A stretch of 64,000 bases of DNA from UBA5018 sp947463165 (GTDB taxonomy: Bacteria; Cyanobacteriota; Cyanobacteriia; PCC-6307; Cyanobiaceae): NCBI GenBank assembly GCA_943371245.1, contig CALRTY020000011.1, positions 32,372 through 96,371 on the forward strand. The letters run 5' to 3'. Within the stretch, counting starts at the first letter, position 1. The number at the start of each line of letters is the position of its first letter. This document shows positions 53,154 through 61,379 of the stretch, in pieces. The position numbers were made by a program, and so were the translations under genes. The notes beneath the pieces were generated by a model. It ran no database searches. It worked only from the letters and a program-made list of their open reading frames with translations, and had not been told where the DNA came from.

Positions 53154-54323
53154 TTGAAGATCGCCCTGTTTACCGAGACCTTCCTGCCGAAGGTGGATGG
53201 GATCGTCACCCGGCTCACCAAGACCGTGCGCCACCTGGTGGAAGCCGGCGATGAGGTGCTGATTTTTTGCCCGGAAGGGGCCCCTGAGCAGTACATGGGC
53301 GCCCGGGTGATGGGGGTGCCGGCGATGCCGCTGCCCCTCTACCCGGAATTGAAGTTGGCCCTGCCCCGCCCGGCAGTGGCAGAAGCGCTCGATCAATTCA
53401 GGCCCGATCTTGTGCATGTGATCAACCCGGCCGTGTTGGGCTTGGGGGGCATCTGGCTGGCCAAGACCAAGGGCTATCCGCTGGTGGCCAGCTACCACAC
53501 CCACCTGCCGAAATACCTGGAGCACTACGGCATGGGTCTGCTGGAGCCGCTGCTGTGGGAACTGCTCAAGGCCGCCCACAACCAGGCCCAACTCAATCTC
53601 TGCACCTCCACGGCCATGGTGGCCGAACTCAGCGAAAAGGGCATCCTGCACACGGCCCTGTGGCAGCGGGGCGTCGATACCGAGATGTTCAGACCGGAGC
53701 TGCGCAGCAGCGCCAGCCGAGAGCGGTTGCTGGGGGGCCACAGCGACACCGGCAAGCTGCTGCTCTACATCGGTCGGCTGTCGGCCGAGAAGCAGATCGA
53801 GCGGATCAAGCCGGTGCTGGAAGCCCTGCCCGATGCCCGCTTGGCCCTGGTGGGCGATGGGCCCCACCGCAGCCGCCTGGAGGAGATCTTCAGCGGGCTG
53901 CCGGTGACCTTTGTGGGCTACCTGGCCGGGGAGGAGTTGGCGGCCGCCTATGCAAGTGGCGACGCCTTTGTCTTTCCCTCCAGCACCGAAACCCTGGGCC
54001 TGGTGCTGCTGGAATCGATGGCGGCGGGTTGCCCGGTGGTGGGGGCCAACCGGGGCGGCATCCCCGACATCGTCACCGATGGGGTGAATGGCTGCCTGTA
54101 CGAGCCCGATGGCGAGGACGGCGGCGCCGCCAGCCTCACCGCGGCGGTGCTGCGGCTGCTGGGCGATCAAGAGCAACGCCAAATATTGAGTTGCCATGCC
54201 CGCCGGGAGGCGGAAGCCTGGGGCTGGGCCGGCGCCACCGCCCAGTTACGGCGCTATTACCGCAATCTGCTTGACCCCCAGGCCGGCCCCACCAGCCGGC
54301 CCGTCGACCAGCTGGTGGCTTGA
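53154..54323 (+). CDS. sqdX: SQDG synthase, glycosyltransferase family 4
   Basis: Transfers sulfoquinovose to diacylglycerol. The GT4 pattern is clear: IALFTETFLPKVDGIVTRL at the N-terminus, LVASYHTHLPKYLEHYG, LLYIGRLSAEKQIERI, ALVGDGPHRSRLE and PSSTETLGLVLLESMAAGCPVVGANRGGIPDIV with the E-x7-E donor motif. The TTG at 53154 is chosen because it gives the conserved MKIALFTETF start; reading further upstream would enter sqdB. 389 residues, normal size. Confidence 0.96.
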   Translation: MKIALFTETFLPKVDGIVTRLTKTVRHLVEAGDEVLIFCPEGAPEQYMGARVMGVPAMPLPLYPELKLALPRPAVAEALDQFRPDLVHVINPAVLGLGGIWLAKTKGYPLVASYHTHLPKYLEHYGMGLLEPLLWELLKAAHNQAQLNLCTSTAMVAELSEKGILHTALWQRGVDTEMFRPELRSSASRERLLGGHSDTGKLLLYIGRLSAEKQIERIKPVLEALPDARLALVGDGPHRSRLEEIFSGLPVTFVGYLAGEELAAAYASGDAFVFPSSTETLGLVLLESMAAGCPVVGANRGGIPDIVTDGVNGCLYEPDGEDGGAASLTAAVLRLLGDQEQRQILSCHARREAEAWGWAGATAQLRRYYRNLLDPQAGPTSRPVDQLVA

Positions 54324-54378
54324 GCTAACCGCTCAAATCGCCTTTCCCAGGCTCTCCCCGGCTGCTGCTCCGCCTGGT

Positions 54379-56115
54379 TCAGCGGCCGCGAAACCAGGTG
54401 GTCATCAGCGCCTTCACCATCGGTGCCGCCACGGTGCCGCCATAGCCGCCGGAATTTTCGCCAAAGGCGATGATCACCAGGCTGGGCTTGTCGGCGGGGG
54501 CGTAGCCACCGAACCAGGCATGGTCGGGGCGGGGCGGATCCTCGCCGGTGCCGGTCTTGCCGGCCACCGGCGGCAGCTTGGGGTCGTTGAGGATTGTGGC
54601 CGTGCCGTTGGTCACCACCTGGCGCAGGCCATCGCGCACCACCGCCAGGGTGACGGGCTTGAGAGCGAGCCAGCGCCGCGGCGTCGGGCGTTCCACCAGG
54701 TGGGGTGTTACCAGCCAGCCGCCATTCGCTACCGCTGCATACATGCGTGCCATCTGGATCGGCGTCACCTGCAGGGCCCCCTGGCCGATCGAGGAGGTGA
54801 TCGTGTCCACCGGGGTCCAGGGTTCCCCCAGCACCCGTTTTTTCCAGGCTTGATCCCCCAGTAATCCCGAGCTTTCCTCGCCCCGCAGCTCCAGCCCAGT
54901 GACGCTGCCATAACCCAGGCGCCGGGCAGCGGCAAATAGCTGATCTGGCCCAATCTGCAGGCCTAACTGATAATAAAATGTGTTGCTGCTCACCGCCAGG
55001 GCCATGGGGAAGCCGATGGCGCCGTGGGCGCCATGGTCGCCGTAGCAGAGCCCCGCATAGCAGAAAGACTTCATAGTCATCACCTTGGAGTTGGCGTTGA
55101 ACTTGCCCGACTCCAGGGCGGCGATGGTGGTGATGATTTTGAAAGTGCTGGCAGGCGGAAAGCCTTGGAAGGCGCGATTCAGCAGCGGCGCGTTAGGACC
55201 ATTCAGCGCCTCCCATTCGGCCATGGTGGGACCGGGCGAGAACAGATTCGGATTGAAGTTGGGCCGGCTGGCCATGGCACGGATCGCCCCGGTCTGGGGA
55301 TCCATGGCCACGATCGCCCCCTTGCCCACCTTGTCGAGGGCCCGTTCAGCGGCCTGTTGCAGGGGCAGGTCCAGCGTCAGGCGCAGGTCTTTGCCGGCCC
55401 GGGCCGGCTTGTCCCCCAGCACGCGCTGCACTTGGCCGGCGGCATTCACCTCCACCTGCTGGCCGCCCCATTCGCCGCGCAGATGGGCTTCATAGGCTTT
55501 TTCAATGCCGCTGCGACCCACCCGATCGCGAATCCGGTAGCCCTTGGGCTCCAGCTGCTTGTATTCCTCTTCCGTAATGCCGCTGGTGTAGCCGAGAACG
55601 TGGGAAGCCAGCGGGCCATGGGGATAGCTGCGCATCACGTCCACATCCACCTCCGCGCCGCGCAGCTGGCCGGACTGTTCGCGAAAGCGCAGCACCTGCT
55701 CGGGGGTCAGGGGGTTGGCCAGCTCGATGCGAAAGCCATCGCCGTGGTCGCCCTGTTGGTGTCGCTGCTCCAGCTGGGCCGCCGGCAGGCCGACTACCTG
55801 AGCCAGGCGATCCCGCAGGGCCGGCCACTGGTCTTTGCGCAATTCCTGGGGCTGCAGGTAGAGGCCATAGGTGAGCCTGCTGGTGGCCAGCACCGCGCCG
55901 TTGCGATCCAGCAGCCGGCCGCGCATGGGATTGCGGGGCATCAGGCGGATGCGGTTGTCGTCGGCGCGGGCCCGATTCTCCGCCCCATGCAGCAGTTGCA
56001 GCCAGGCCAGGCGCGCCACCATGGCAGAGCTGAACAGCAGCACGATCAACATCAAGGCGGCTGGCTGCTGGCCCATGCCGCAGTGGCGGGAAGGCTGGGC
56101 TTTGGCGCGGGCCAT
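54379..56115 (-). CDS. mrdA: Penicillin-binding protein 2 (peptidoglycan transpeptidase)
   Basis: Class B PBP of the elongation machinery. One N-terminal membrane segment (LMLIVLLFSSAMVARLAWLQLL), a PBP dimerisation domain (RLLDRNGAVLATSRLTYGLYL) and the transpeptidase domain with SxxK in PASTFKIITTIAAL, SxN in AVSSNTFYYQLG and KTG in VAGKTGTGEDPPRPDHAWFGGYAP. 578 residues fits PBP2 of cyanobacteria. It converges on sqdX with 55 bp between, and an AT-rich repeat tract lies upstream of its start. Confidence 0.94.
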   Translation of the reverse strand: MARAKAQPSRHCGMGQQPAALMLIVLLFSSAMVARLAWLQLLHGAENRARADDNRIRLMPRNPMRGRLLDRNGAVLATSRLTYGLYLQPQELRKDQWPALRDRLAQVVGLPAAQLEQRHQQGDHGDGFRIELANPLTPEQVLRFREQSGQLRGAEVDVDVMRSYPHGPLASHVLGYTSGITEEEYKQLEPKGYRIRDRVGRSGIEKAYEAHLRGEWGGQQVEVNAAGQVQRVLGDKPARAGKDLRLTLDLPLQQAAERALDKVGKGAIVAMDPQTGAIRAMASRPNFNPNLFSPGPTMAEWEALNGPNAPLLNRAFQGFPPASTFKIITTIAALESGKFNANSKVMTMKSFCYAGLCYGDHGAHGAIGFPMALAVSSNTFYYQLGLQIGPDQLFAAARRLGYGSVTGLELRGEESSGLLGDQAWKKRVLGEPWTPVDTITSSIGQGALQVTPIQMARMYAAVANGGWLVTPHLVERPTPRRWLALKPVTLAVVRDGLRQVVTNGTATILNDPKLPPVAGKTGTGEDPPRPDHAWFGGYAPADKPSLVIIAFGENSGGYGGTVAAPMVKALMTTWFRGR

Positions 56116-56127
56116 AATCAGTTGGGC

Positions 56128-56234
56128 ATTCTAGTCAACTGGGAATTTGTTTAGTTGTTTAGTTGGCGGTTGATTTGATTGGCGCGCAACTTGATCTTGT
56201 GGGTGACTTGATTGATCGGTTGATTTGATCGGTC
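56128..56234. repeat. Degenerate TTGATTTGAT-type repeat tract
   Basis: The 120 bp between the PBP2 start and the next gene is made of variants of TAGTTG, GTTTAGTT and TTGATTTGATYGG (for example 56170-56180 and 56218-56230). Units recur with irregular 8-16 bp spacing, in the style of the tandem arrays upstream of tig. No promoter stands out within it. Confidence 0.55.
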
Positions 56235-56236
56235 AA

Positions 56237-56620
56237 TTAGTTGGCACGGTCGGGGCGGTCAGTGCTCAGGGGTAGCTGTCGCTGCAGCTCTCCCAGGCGG
56301 CTGGCGATGCGTTGCAGGGCTTCGCTGAGCTCCTGGGCGTCGGCCGGGCTGGAGGGTTCGGCCGCCACGTCGCGCACCTCCACCTTCATCACCGGATTGC
56401 CCAGGCCGGGGCTGAGGCGATCGAGGCCCTCCCGCATCTGGCTGGCGATCGGTTCGCCCTCTTCTCGCAGCTGGCCGAGGGGATCGGCGCTGTTGCCATC
56501 AAAGGCGGCCAGCACCTCGCGGGGGCCGCCCTTGCGGGCCCGTTCCACCATGGCCATGCCCACGGGCAGCAGGTCTTGCATCAGGGTCAGCCTCAGGGCA
56601 TCGAGGGGATCGGTGGCCAT
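56237..56620 (-). CDS. Conserved hypothetical protein, small
   Basis: 127 residues, soluble: DALRLTLMQDLLPVGMAMVERARKGGPREVLAAF, then GEPIASQMREGLDRLSPGLGNPVMKVEVRDV and a C-terminal helix (LSEALQRIASRLGELQRQLPL) that could be a coiled coil. No family is recognised. It is 24 bp downstream of another hypothetical gene on the same strand, so the two are probably co-transcribed. Confidence 0.7.
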   Translation of the reverse strand: MATDPLDALRLTLMQDLLPVGMAMVERARKGGPREVLAAFDGNSADPLGQLREEGEPIASQMREGLDRLSPGLGNPVMKVEVRDVAAEPSSPADAQELSEALQRIASRLGELQRQLPLSTDRPDRAN

Positions 56621-56644
56621 GGCAGCTGACAGGCGCGTATAGCT

Positions 56645-57277
56645 TCAGTTTGGCCTGCCCACGGCCGGAGCCACCACCAGGGGCCGGCAGACCTGGCGGC
56701 TGCCCCACCACCAGCCGCTCCCCATCGCCAGCACCAGCAGCGCCGCCAGGGGCAGCACCGCTTGACGGGTGGCCTCCAGCCCCAGCCACTCGCCCCAGGA
56801 GCGCAGGCTGCGCTCGCGATCAAAGCGGCGGCGATCGCGGCTCTCGTCCCGCTGGCGGCGCTTCAAGGAGCGGTCTACCCAGCGCTCAAAGGCCCGCTTT
56901 TTGGTGACGGCCATCTTGCGCTCCACCTCCAGCAGTTGGCCGGCGGTGAGCTCGGGGTTGAAGGTGATGATCAGCTCAAGGGTTTTGAGGAACATCTCCA
57001 CGGCGCCATCGCAGATCTGGCGCTGCTCTTCCTCCAGCAGCTGCCAGTCGAGCTCGGGATAGAAGCGGCTGCGGTTCACGGCGATCTGCTCTTCCTGCAG
57101 CTGGCCTGGTTCTCGCAGCCAGCGGTCGGTGTTGGCGTCAAAGCGGCGCCAGTAGAGGAAGGGATTCAGATAGATGGTGCGGCCGGCCAGTTGAATGCTG
57201 TCCTGCTGCAGCCGCCGCTGCAAGTCCGGTTCCTGGTTGCCGGACGGCGAGGTGGTGGTCGCGGGAGCGGCGGTCAA
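56645..57277 (-). CDS. Conserved hypothetical protein with C-terminal membrane segment
   Basis: 210 residues. The conserved-looking part is IQLAGRTIYLNPFLYWRRFDANTDRWLREPGQL, then RSRFYPELDWQLLEEEQRQICDGAVEMFLKTLELIITFNPELTAGQLLEVERKMAV. A basic helical region (about 130-165) precedes a single hydrophobic segment (VLPLAALLVLAMGSGWWWG). The arrangement suggests a tail-anchored protein. Not recognised. Sits between guaA and the small hypothetical on the same strand. Confidence 0.72.
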   Translation of the reverse strand: MTAAPATTTSPSGNQEPDLQRRLQQDSIQLAGRTIYLNPFLYWRRFDANTDRWLREPGQLQEEQIAVNRSRFYPELDWQLLEEEQRQICDGAVEMFLKTLELIITFNPELTAGQLLEVERKMAVTKKRAFERWVDRSLKRRQRDESRDRRRFDRERSLRSWGEWLGLEATRQAVLPLAALLVLAMGSGWWWGSRQVCRPLVVAPAVGRPN

Positions 57278-57343
57278 GGCGACAAGGAGCTGGGATTTGA
57301 TGCTATCGAAGCTGGCCTAGGAAGGCCAGCACCTGCCCTACCC

Positions 57344-58933
57344 CTACTCCCATTCGATCGTGCCGGGGGGCTTGCTGGTGATATCCATCACCACCCGATT
57401 TACCCCCTTCACCTCATTGACGATGCGATTGGAGATCTTCTCCATCAGGTCATAGGGAAGCCGCGACCAGTCGGCGGTCATGCCGTCTTCTGAGGAGACG
57501 CAGCGCAGCACCACCGGGAAGGCGTAGGTGCGCTTGTCGCCCATCACCCCGACACTGCGCACGGGCAGCAGCACGGCAAAGGCCTGCCAGATCTGGTCGT
57601 AGAGGCCGGCCGCGCGGATCTCTTCCCGCACCACCAGGTCTGCATCGCGCAGGATGTTGAGTTTTTCGCTGGTAACTTCCCCGAGGATGCGGATAGCCAG
57701 GCCGGGCCCGGGGAAGGGTTGGCGGCCGACGATCTCGGCGGGCAGGCCGAGGCTGCGGCCCACCTTGCGCACCTCGTCTTTGAACAGGCGGCGCAGGGGC
57801 TCCACCAACTTGAACTGCAGATCCTTGGGCAGGCCACCCACATTGTGGTGGCTCTTGATCTTCACCGCCACTCTCTCGCCGGTCTTGGGGTCGATGTTGG
57901 TGCCAGCCGACTCAATCACATCGGGATAGAGGGTGCCCTGGGCCAGGAAATCAAAGGGGCCGAGCCGCTTGCTCTCCTCTTCAAAAACGCGGATGAACTC
58001 GGTGCCGATCAGTTTGCGTTTTTCCTCTGGATCGGTGACACCGGCGAGCTTGGAAATGAAGCGCTCCCGGGCATTGATGTATTCCACATTGATATGGAAG
58101 CGTTTATCGAAGAACTCCACCAGGAATTCGGGCTCACCTTTGCGCATGAACCCCTGGTCGATGAACATGCAGGTGAGTCGATCGCCAATCGCCCGGTGCA
58201 ACAGGAATGCGAGCGTGGAGGAATCAACGCCGCCAGATAGGGCGAGCAGCACCCGCTTGTCACCCACTTGCTCCCGCACTTCGGCCAGGGCCTCGTCGAT
58301 GAAGGTGGCGGTGGTCCAGTCGGCTTCGCAGCCACAGATGTGGTAAACAAAATTGCGGATCATCGCCATGCCGCAGCTGGAATGCACCACCTCCGGGTGA
58401 AATTGCACGCCATAAAGACGACGTTCTTGGTGGGCAATTACCGCTTCTGGCGTGTTGTCTGTGTGGGCCAAGCGCCCAAAGCCATCCGGTAGCCGCTCCA
58501 CCGAATCGCCGTGGCTCATCCACATCGTGGAGCCGTTCTCCACATTGGTGAGCAGGCCGATCGGATCATCCACGTGCAGCGGCGCCTTGCCGTATTCGGC
58601 GCGGCCGGCCGCCACCACCGATCCGCCCAGCTGTTGCACCATCAGCTGCATGCCGTAGCACACGCCCAGCACCGGAATGCCCAGCTCCCAGATCTCCGGG
58701 TCGCACACCGGCGCCCCTTCCTCGTAGACCGAATTGGGCCCGCCGCTGAGGATCAAGCCCCGGGGGGCCAGCTGGCGCAGCTCCTCAGCCGTGGTGGTGT
58801 AGCCCAACACCAGGGAGAACACCTCGGTTTCGCGCACCCGCCGGGCGATCAGCTCCGAGTACTGGGAGCCGAAGTCGAGAATCACGATCGCCGGCCGGCG
58901 AGACGACTGCGACGTGGCGTCGATGCTGGTCAT
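57344..58933 (-). CDS. guaA: GMP synthase (glutamine-hydrolysing)
   Basis: Aminates XMP to GMP. The class I glutamine amidotransferase domain has FGSQYSELIARRVRE and the nucleophile in VLGVCYGMQLM (Cys 92), with His/Glu in GVQFHPEVVHS. The ATP pyrophosphatase domain has the P-loop LLALSGGVDSSTLAFLL, and the C-terminal dimerisation domain ends in DITSKPPGTIEWE. 529 residues, normal. It starts the leftward run toward PBP2. Confidence 0.98.
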   Translation of the reverse strand: MTSIDATSQSSRRPAIVILDFGSQYSELIARRVRETEVFSLVLGYTTTAEELRQLAPRGLILSGGPNSVYEEGAPVCDPEIWELGIPVLGVCYGMQLMVQQLGGSVVAAGRAEYGKAPLHVDDPIGLLTNVENGSTMWMSHGDSVERLPDGFGRLAHTDNTPEAVIAHQERRLYGVQFHPEVVHSSCGMAMIRNFVYHICGCEADWTTATFIDEALAEVREQVGDKRVLLALSGGVDSSTLAFLLHRAIGDRLTCMFIDQGFMRKGEPEFLVEFFDKRFHINVEYINARERFISKLAGVTDPEEKRKLIGTEFIRVFEEESKRLGPFDFLAQGTLYPDVIESAGTNIDPKTGERVAVKIKSHHNVGGLPKDLQFKLVEPLRRLFKDEVRKVGRSLGLPAEIVGRQPFPGPGLAIRILGEVTSEKLNILRDADLVVREEIRAAGLYDQIWQAFAVLLPVRSVGVMGDKRTYAFPVVLRCVSSEDGMTADWSRLPYDLMEKISNRIVNEVKGVNRVVMDITSKPPGTIEWE

Positions 58934-59100
58934 TGCTGCTCGGCCCTGGTCATTCGAACAAGCCTAGGTCGATCCCGGCGGCAGTTCCGGTCGACGGCGG
59001 CACTTGTGCTGGTATCCGGGCCCGTGCGGCATCTTTTCCCCTGCCCGGCTTTTTGTTTTCGGCTCAGCTGCTTGATTACGGACCCGATCCACTGCCCCGG

Positions 59101-59191
59101 ATCCATGGCTTCTAAATCCATGGCTGTTCAATTATTTGGCTGTTAAATCCTTTGCCGCTTAATCCAAGGTTGCTCAATCCGTTGCATGCTG
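59101..59191 (+). repeat. Six degenerate 14-16 bp tandem repeats
   Basis: Units with consensus ATCCATGGCTGCTTAA start at 59101, 59116, 59131, 59147, 59163 and 59177. The first two differ by three or four bases. They fill the leader of the small secreted protein gene that begins at 59217, so they may overlap its promoter. Confidence 0.75.
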
Positions 59192-59216
59192 ATCGGGTTG
59201 TTTGCCTGCTGAGCTG

Positions 59217-59687
59217 ATGGGGATCCCGAGTCGCTGCCGTGGGATGGGCCCGGTGCTGGCGCTGATTTTGGCCCTGTTTCCCCAGGTGGCCGCTGCCGAG
59301 GCCCTGCTCACCCTGGAGCGCAGCCGCCGCAGTTTTGCCAGTGGCGATCCGATCTGGCTGCTGAAGCTGAGGGATGGCCGCAGGTTGCTGGCCAGCTGGC
59401 AGGCGGCTTCCGGGGAGCGCCAGCGCCAACTGCACGATCGCCGCTGGTCACCGGGCAACGCCGCGCCGCTGCCGCCGGGCCGCTATCGCCTGGGGGCGCC
59501 GCAACCCTGGGGTCAAGACCTCTGGATCGATCTAAAGCCCCAATTCAGCACCAGCCGCTCCGCCCTCGGCATCCACAACTGCTTCCCCGGCGTGGGCTGC
59601 ATTTGCCTGCCAGATCGAAAAGCGCTCCAGCAGGTGGCCACCAGCATTCAGCGGTTGGGTATCCGCCAGTTGACTGTGCTCAATTGA
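59217..59687 (+). CDS. Secreted protein, possible L,D-transpeptidase-like
   Basis: 156 residues with a signal peptide (GPVLALILALFPQVAAAEA). The mature part has a small beta-rich pattern (LTLERSRRSFASGDPIWLLKLRDGRRLL; PPGRYRLGAPQPWGQDLWIDL) and ends with SALGIHNCFPGVGCICLPDR. A His followed by a G-x-G-C-x-x-L-P-x block recalls the HxnGC active site of L,D-transpeptidases, which cross-link peptidoglycan, but spacing is shorter than usual, so this is tentative. ATG 59217 is preferred over an upstream TTG at 59202. Confidence 0.55.
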   Translation: MGIPSRCRGMGPVLALILALFPQVAAAEALLTLERSRRSFASGDPIWLLKLRDGRRLLASWQAASGERQRQLHDRRWSPGNAAPLPPGRYRLGAPQPWGQDLWIDLKPQFSTSRSALGIHNCFPGVGCICLPDRKALQQVATSIQRLGIRQLTVLN

Positions 59688-59731
59688 GCCCCCGCAGTGG
59701 CATCGCCGATTCAACAAAACATCCGCAGGGC

Positions 59732-59816
59732 AAATATTGCGGGATAATCATTGCGGAGAAGCGATTGCAGGTGGGCTGTTGCGGGTAGGCGATTGCAGGA
59801 ATAAGGATTGCAGGAG
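59732..59816 (+). repeat. Six degenerate 13-15 bp tandem repeats
   Basis: Units of the form GCGATTGCAGGNANA start at 59732, 59747, 59761, 59775, 59789 and 59804. The core ATTGCRG is kept in most copies. They lie in the roughly 420 bp gene-free spacer between the small secreted protein and cbiD. Confidence 0.75.
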
Positions 59817-59896
59817 ATCGGCCTGGTTGGCCCCCGCACAAACTCAAGGACTGGCATTGGAGCAAACATGGGTATTCTCTATTGCCTGCAAAAAAT

Positions 59897-59955
59897 GGCC
59901 CCATAAAAATTGGCCCCATAAATATTGGTCCCATAAAAATTGGTCCTATGGCAAA
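59897..59955 (+). repeat. Three 15 bp tandem repeats plus a partial copy
   Basis: GGCCCCATAAAAATT (59897), GGCCCCATAAATATT (59912) and GGTCCCATAAAAATT (59927) are nearly identical, and GGTCCTATGGCAAAA (59942) is a decayed fourth unit. The rest of the spacer up to cbiD shows only scattered CTGGCTG repeats. Confidence 0.85.
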
Positions 59956-60108
59956 ATCTGATCGAGATTAAAGCGGTTGTCTGGATCAAATTGGCTGCAT
60001 AGGCGAAATTGGCTGCCAGCCCTTTTCTCGGGCTGATAGGTGGCTGACTGACTGGCTGTTGCCCCAAGGCACTGGCTGTTGAGTTCACGCCTTGGCCTGG
60101 CCAGCTAA

Positions 60109-61308
60109 CTAGTTGGCTAGCCAATGGGCGCCGATGGGCCCCACGGCGCACACCTGGCGACCGCGATCAAACAGCACCGCTCCTACTTCCATGCCTGCGG
60201 CATCGTGGCGGGCCAGGTATTGAGCCGTGCGCCGCTCAATCGTGGCCGCCAGCCGCGACCGCAGCCGGCTGGCCAGCTCTGGCTGGTAGGCCTGCAGTTC
60301 CGCCAGGGCCGTCTCGACGCTGGCGGCGCCGTGGAGCGCCTCCAGCTCGGGGCCGGCCAGGCCCTCCAGGGCCGCCAGGGCGGTGAGGATTTCGGCGCGG
60401 CCATCGGCCAGGTGGTGGTGGGTGTGGAAGATGCCGCCCGCCAATTTGATCAACTTGCCCTGATAGCCAAACAACAGCAGCCGCTGCACCCCCCCCTGGC
60501 CGGCGGCCACCAGCACCGGCCCCAGCCAGTTGCCCACCTTCAGCAGCAGCGGCGCTGGCAAGCCCAGCCGCGGCGCCAGATCGAGGCCGTTTTCGCCCAG
60601 CACCAGGATCAATTCACCGCCAAAATCCGCCGCCGCCAACCGCGTCGCCAGGTTGTCGAGGGTGAGTTGCAGCTGGGCGGGATCGGCGCTGGCCTGGCTG
60701 GCGGCCTGGGTGCCAATCAGCGCCAGCCCCTCCACCACCCCGAAGGCCGCGTTGCTGGTGCGCTCCGCCAGCTGTCTGCCGCTGGGCAACACCACCCGCA
60801 GCTGCAGGCGCCGGCCGGCGGGCACCAGGGGCCGCAGGTTGGTGTGCAGCAGGGCTCGGGCATAGGCCGAGATACACAGCTGGCCGCTGCTGGCGATTAT
60901 TCCCACCCCCTCGCCGGCCTCCAGCTGCAGCCAGGGGTGTTGATCTTGATCTTGATCTTGATCTGGCTGCTGCCCTTTCTCTGCTTGCTGCTCTCCCCGG
61001 GTGTCCTCCCCGCCTTTGGCGCCAGAGCTGGCAGGGGAAGGCTCCAGCCAGCGGGCCAGAACCCACACCGCCAGGCCGCGGGTGAGATCGAGGCCCTCGC
61101 CGGGGTCGCAGCGGCTCTCGGCCAGGGTCCAGCCATCGCCCAGGGCCGCGGCCGCCTGCACCGGCACCGGCGCCAGGCCCGCTGGTTCCAGCAGTTCCAG
61201 CCAGCGCTCGGCTTGCCAGGGCTCGCCGCGCAGGGCCGCCACGGCGGCGCAGGCGGCGGCGGCCAGCCATACCGGCAGGGTGTAGCCGCGGCGGGCGGGA
61301 TCGGCCAA
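60109..61308 (-). CDS. cbiD: Cobalt-precorrin-5B C(1)-methyltransferase
   Basis: Anaerobic-type cobalamin synthesis enzyme that methylates C-1 of the corrin ring. The family start RRGYTLPVWLAAAACAAVAAL is followed by CDPGEGLDLTRGLAVWV, VGIIASSGQLCISAYAR-like residues, ILVLGENGLDLAPRLGL, LLFGYQGKLIKLAGGIFHTHHHLADGRAEIL and a final VGPIGAHWLAN. A Glu/Gln plus D-Q repeat (residues about 107-124, a TTGATC hexamer repeat) interrupts the N-terminal part. The start is TTG at 61308. Cyanobacteria make pseudocobalamin by this route. Confidence 0.92.
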   Translation of the reverse strand: MADPARRGYTLPVWLAAAACAAVAALRGEPWQAERWLELLEPAGLAPVPVQAAAALGDGWTLAESRCDPGEGLDLTRGLAVWVLARWLEPSPASSGAKGGEDTRGEQQAEKGQQPDQDQDQDQHPWLQLEAGEGVGIIASSGQLCISAYARALLHTNLRPLVPAGRRLQLRVVLPSGRQLAERTSNAAFGVVEGLALIGTQAASQASADPAQLQLTLDNLATRLAAADFGGELILVLGENGLDLAPRLGLPAPLLLKVGNWLGPVLVAAGQGGVQRLLLFGYQGKLIKLAGGIFHTHHHLADGRAEILTALAALEGLAGPELEALHGAASVETALAELQAYQPELASRLRSRLAATIERRTAQYLARHDAAGMEVGAVLFDRGRQVCAVGPIGAHWLAN

Positions 61309-61379
61309 GGCGAGGGGGCAGTTGACAGTTTTTTATGGTGGTCGATTGCGCCAGCGCCGCGCCGCCCTTAGACACCCCC

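Noticed and set aside
51938..53296. 452-codon open frame antisense to sqdB
   Set aside because: Mirror of a strongly conserved enzyme gene.
55024..56154. 376-codon open frame antisense to PBP2
   Set aside because: No domain, opposite strand carries SxxK, SxN and KTG motifs in order.
60124..61371. 415-codon open frame antisense to cbiD
   Set aside because: Covers cbiD in full and consists of Gln/Gly/Arg-rich mirror sequence.
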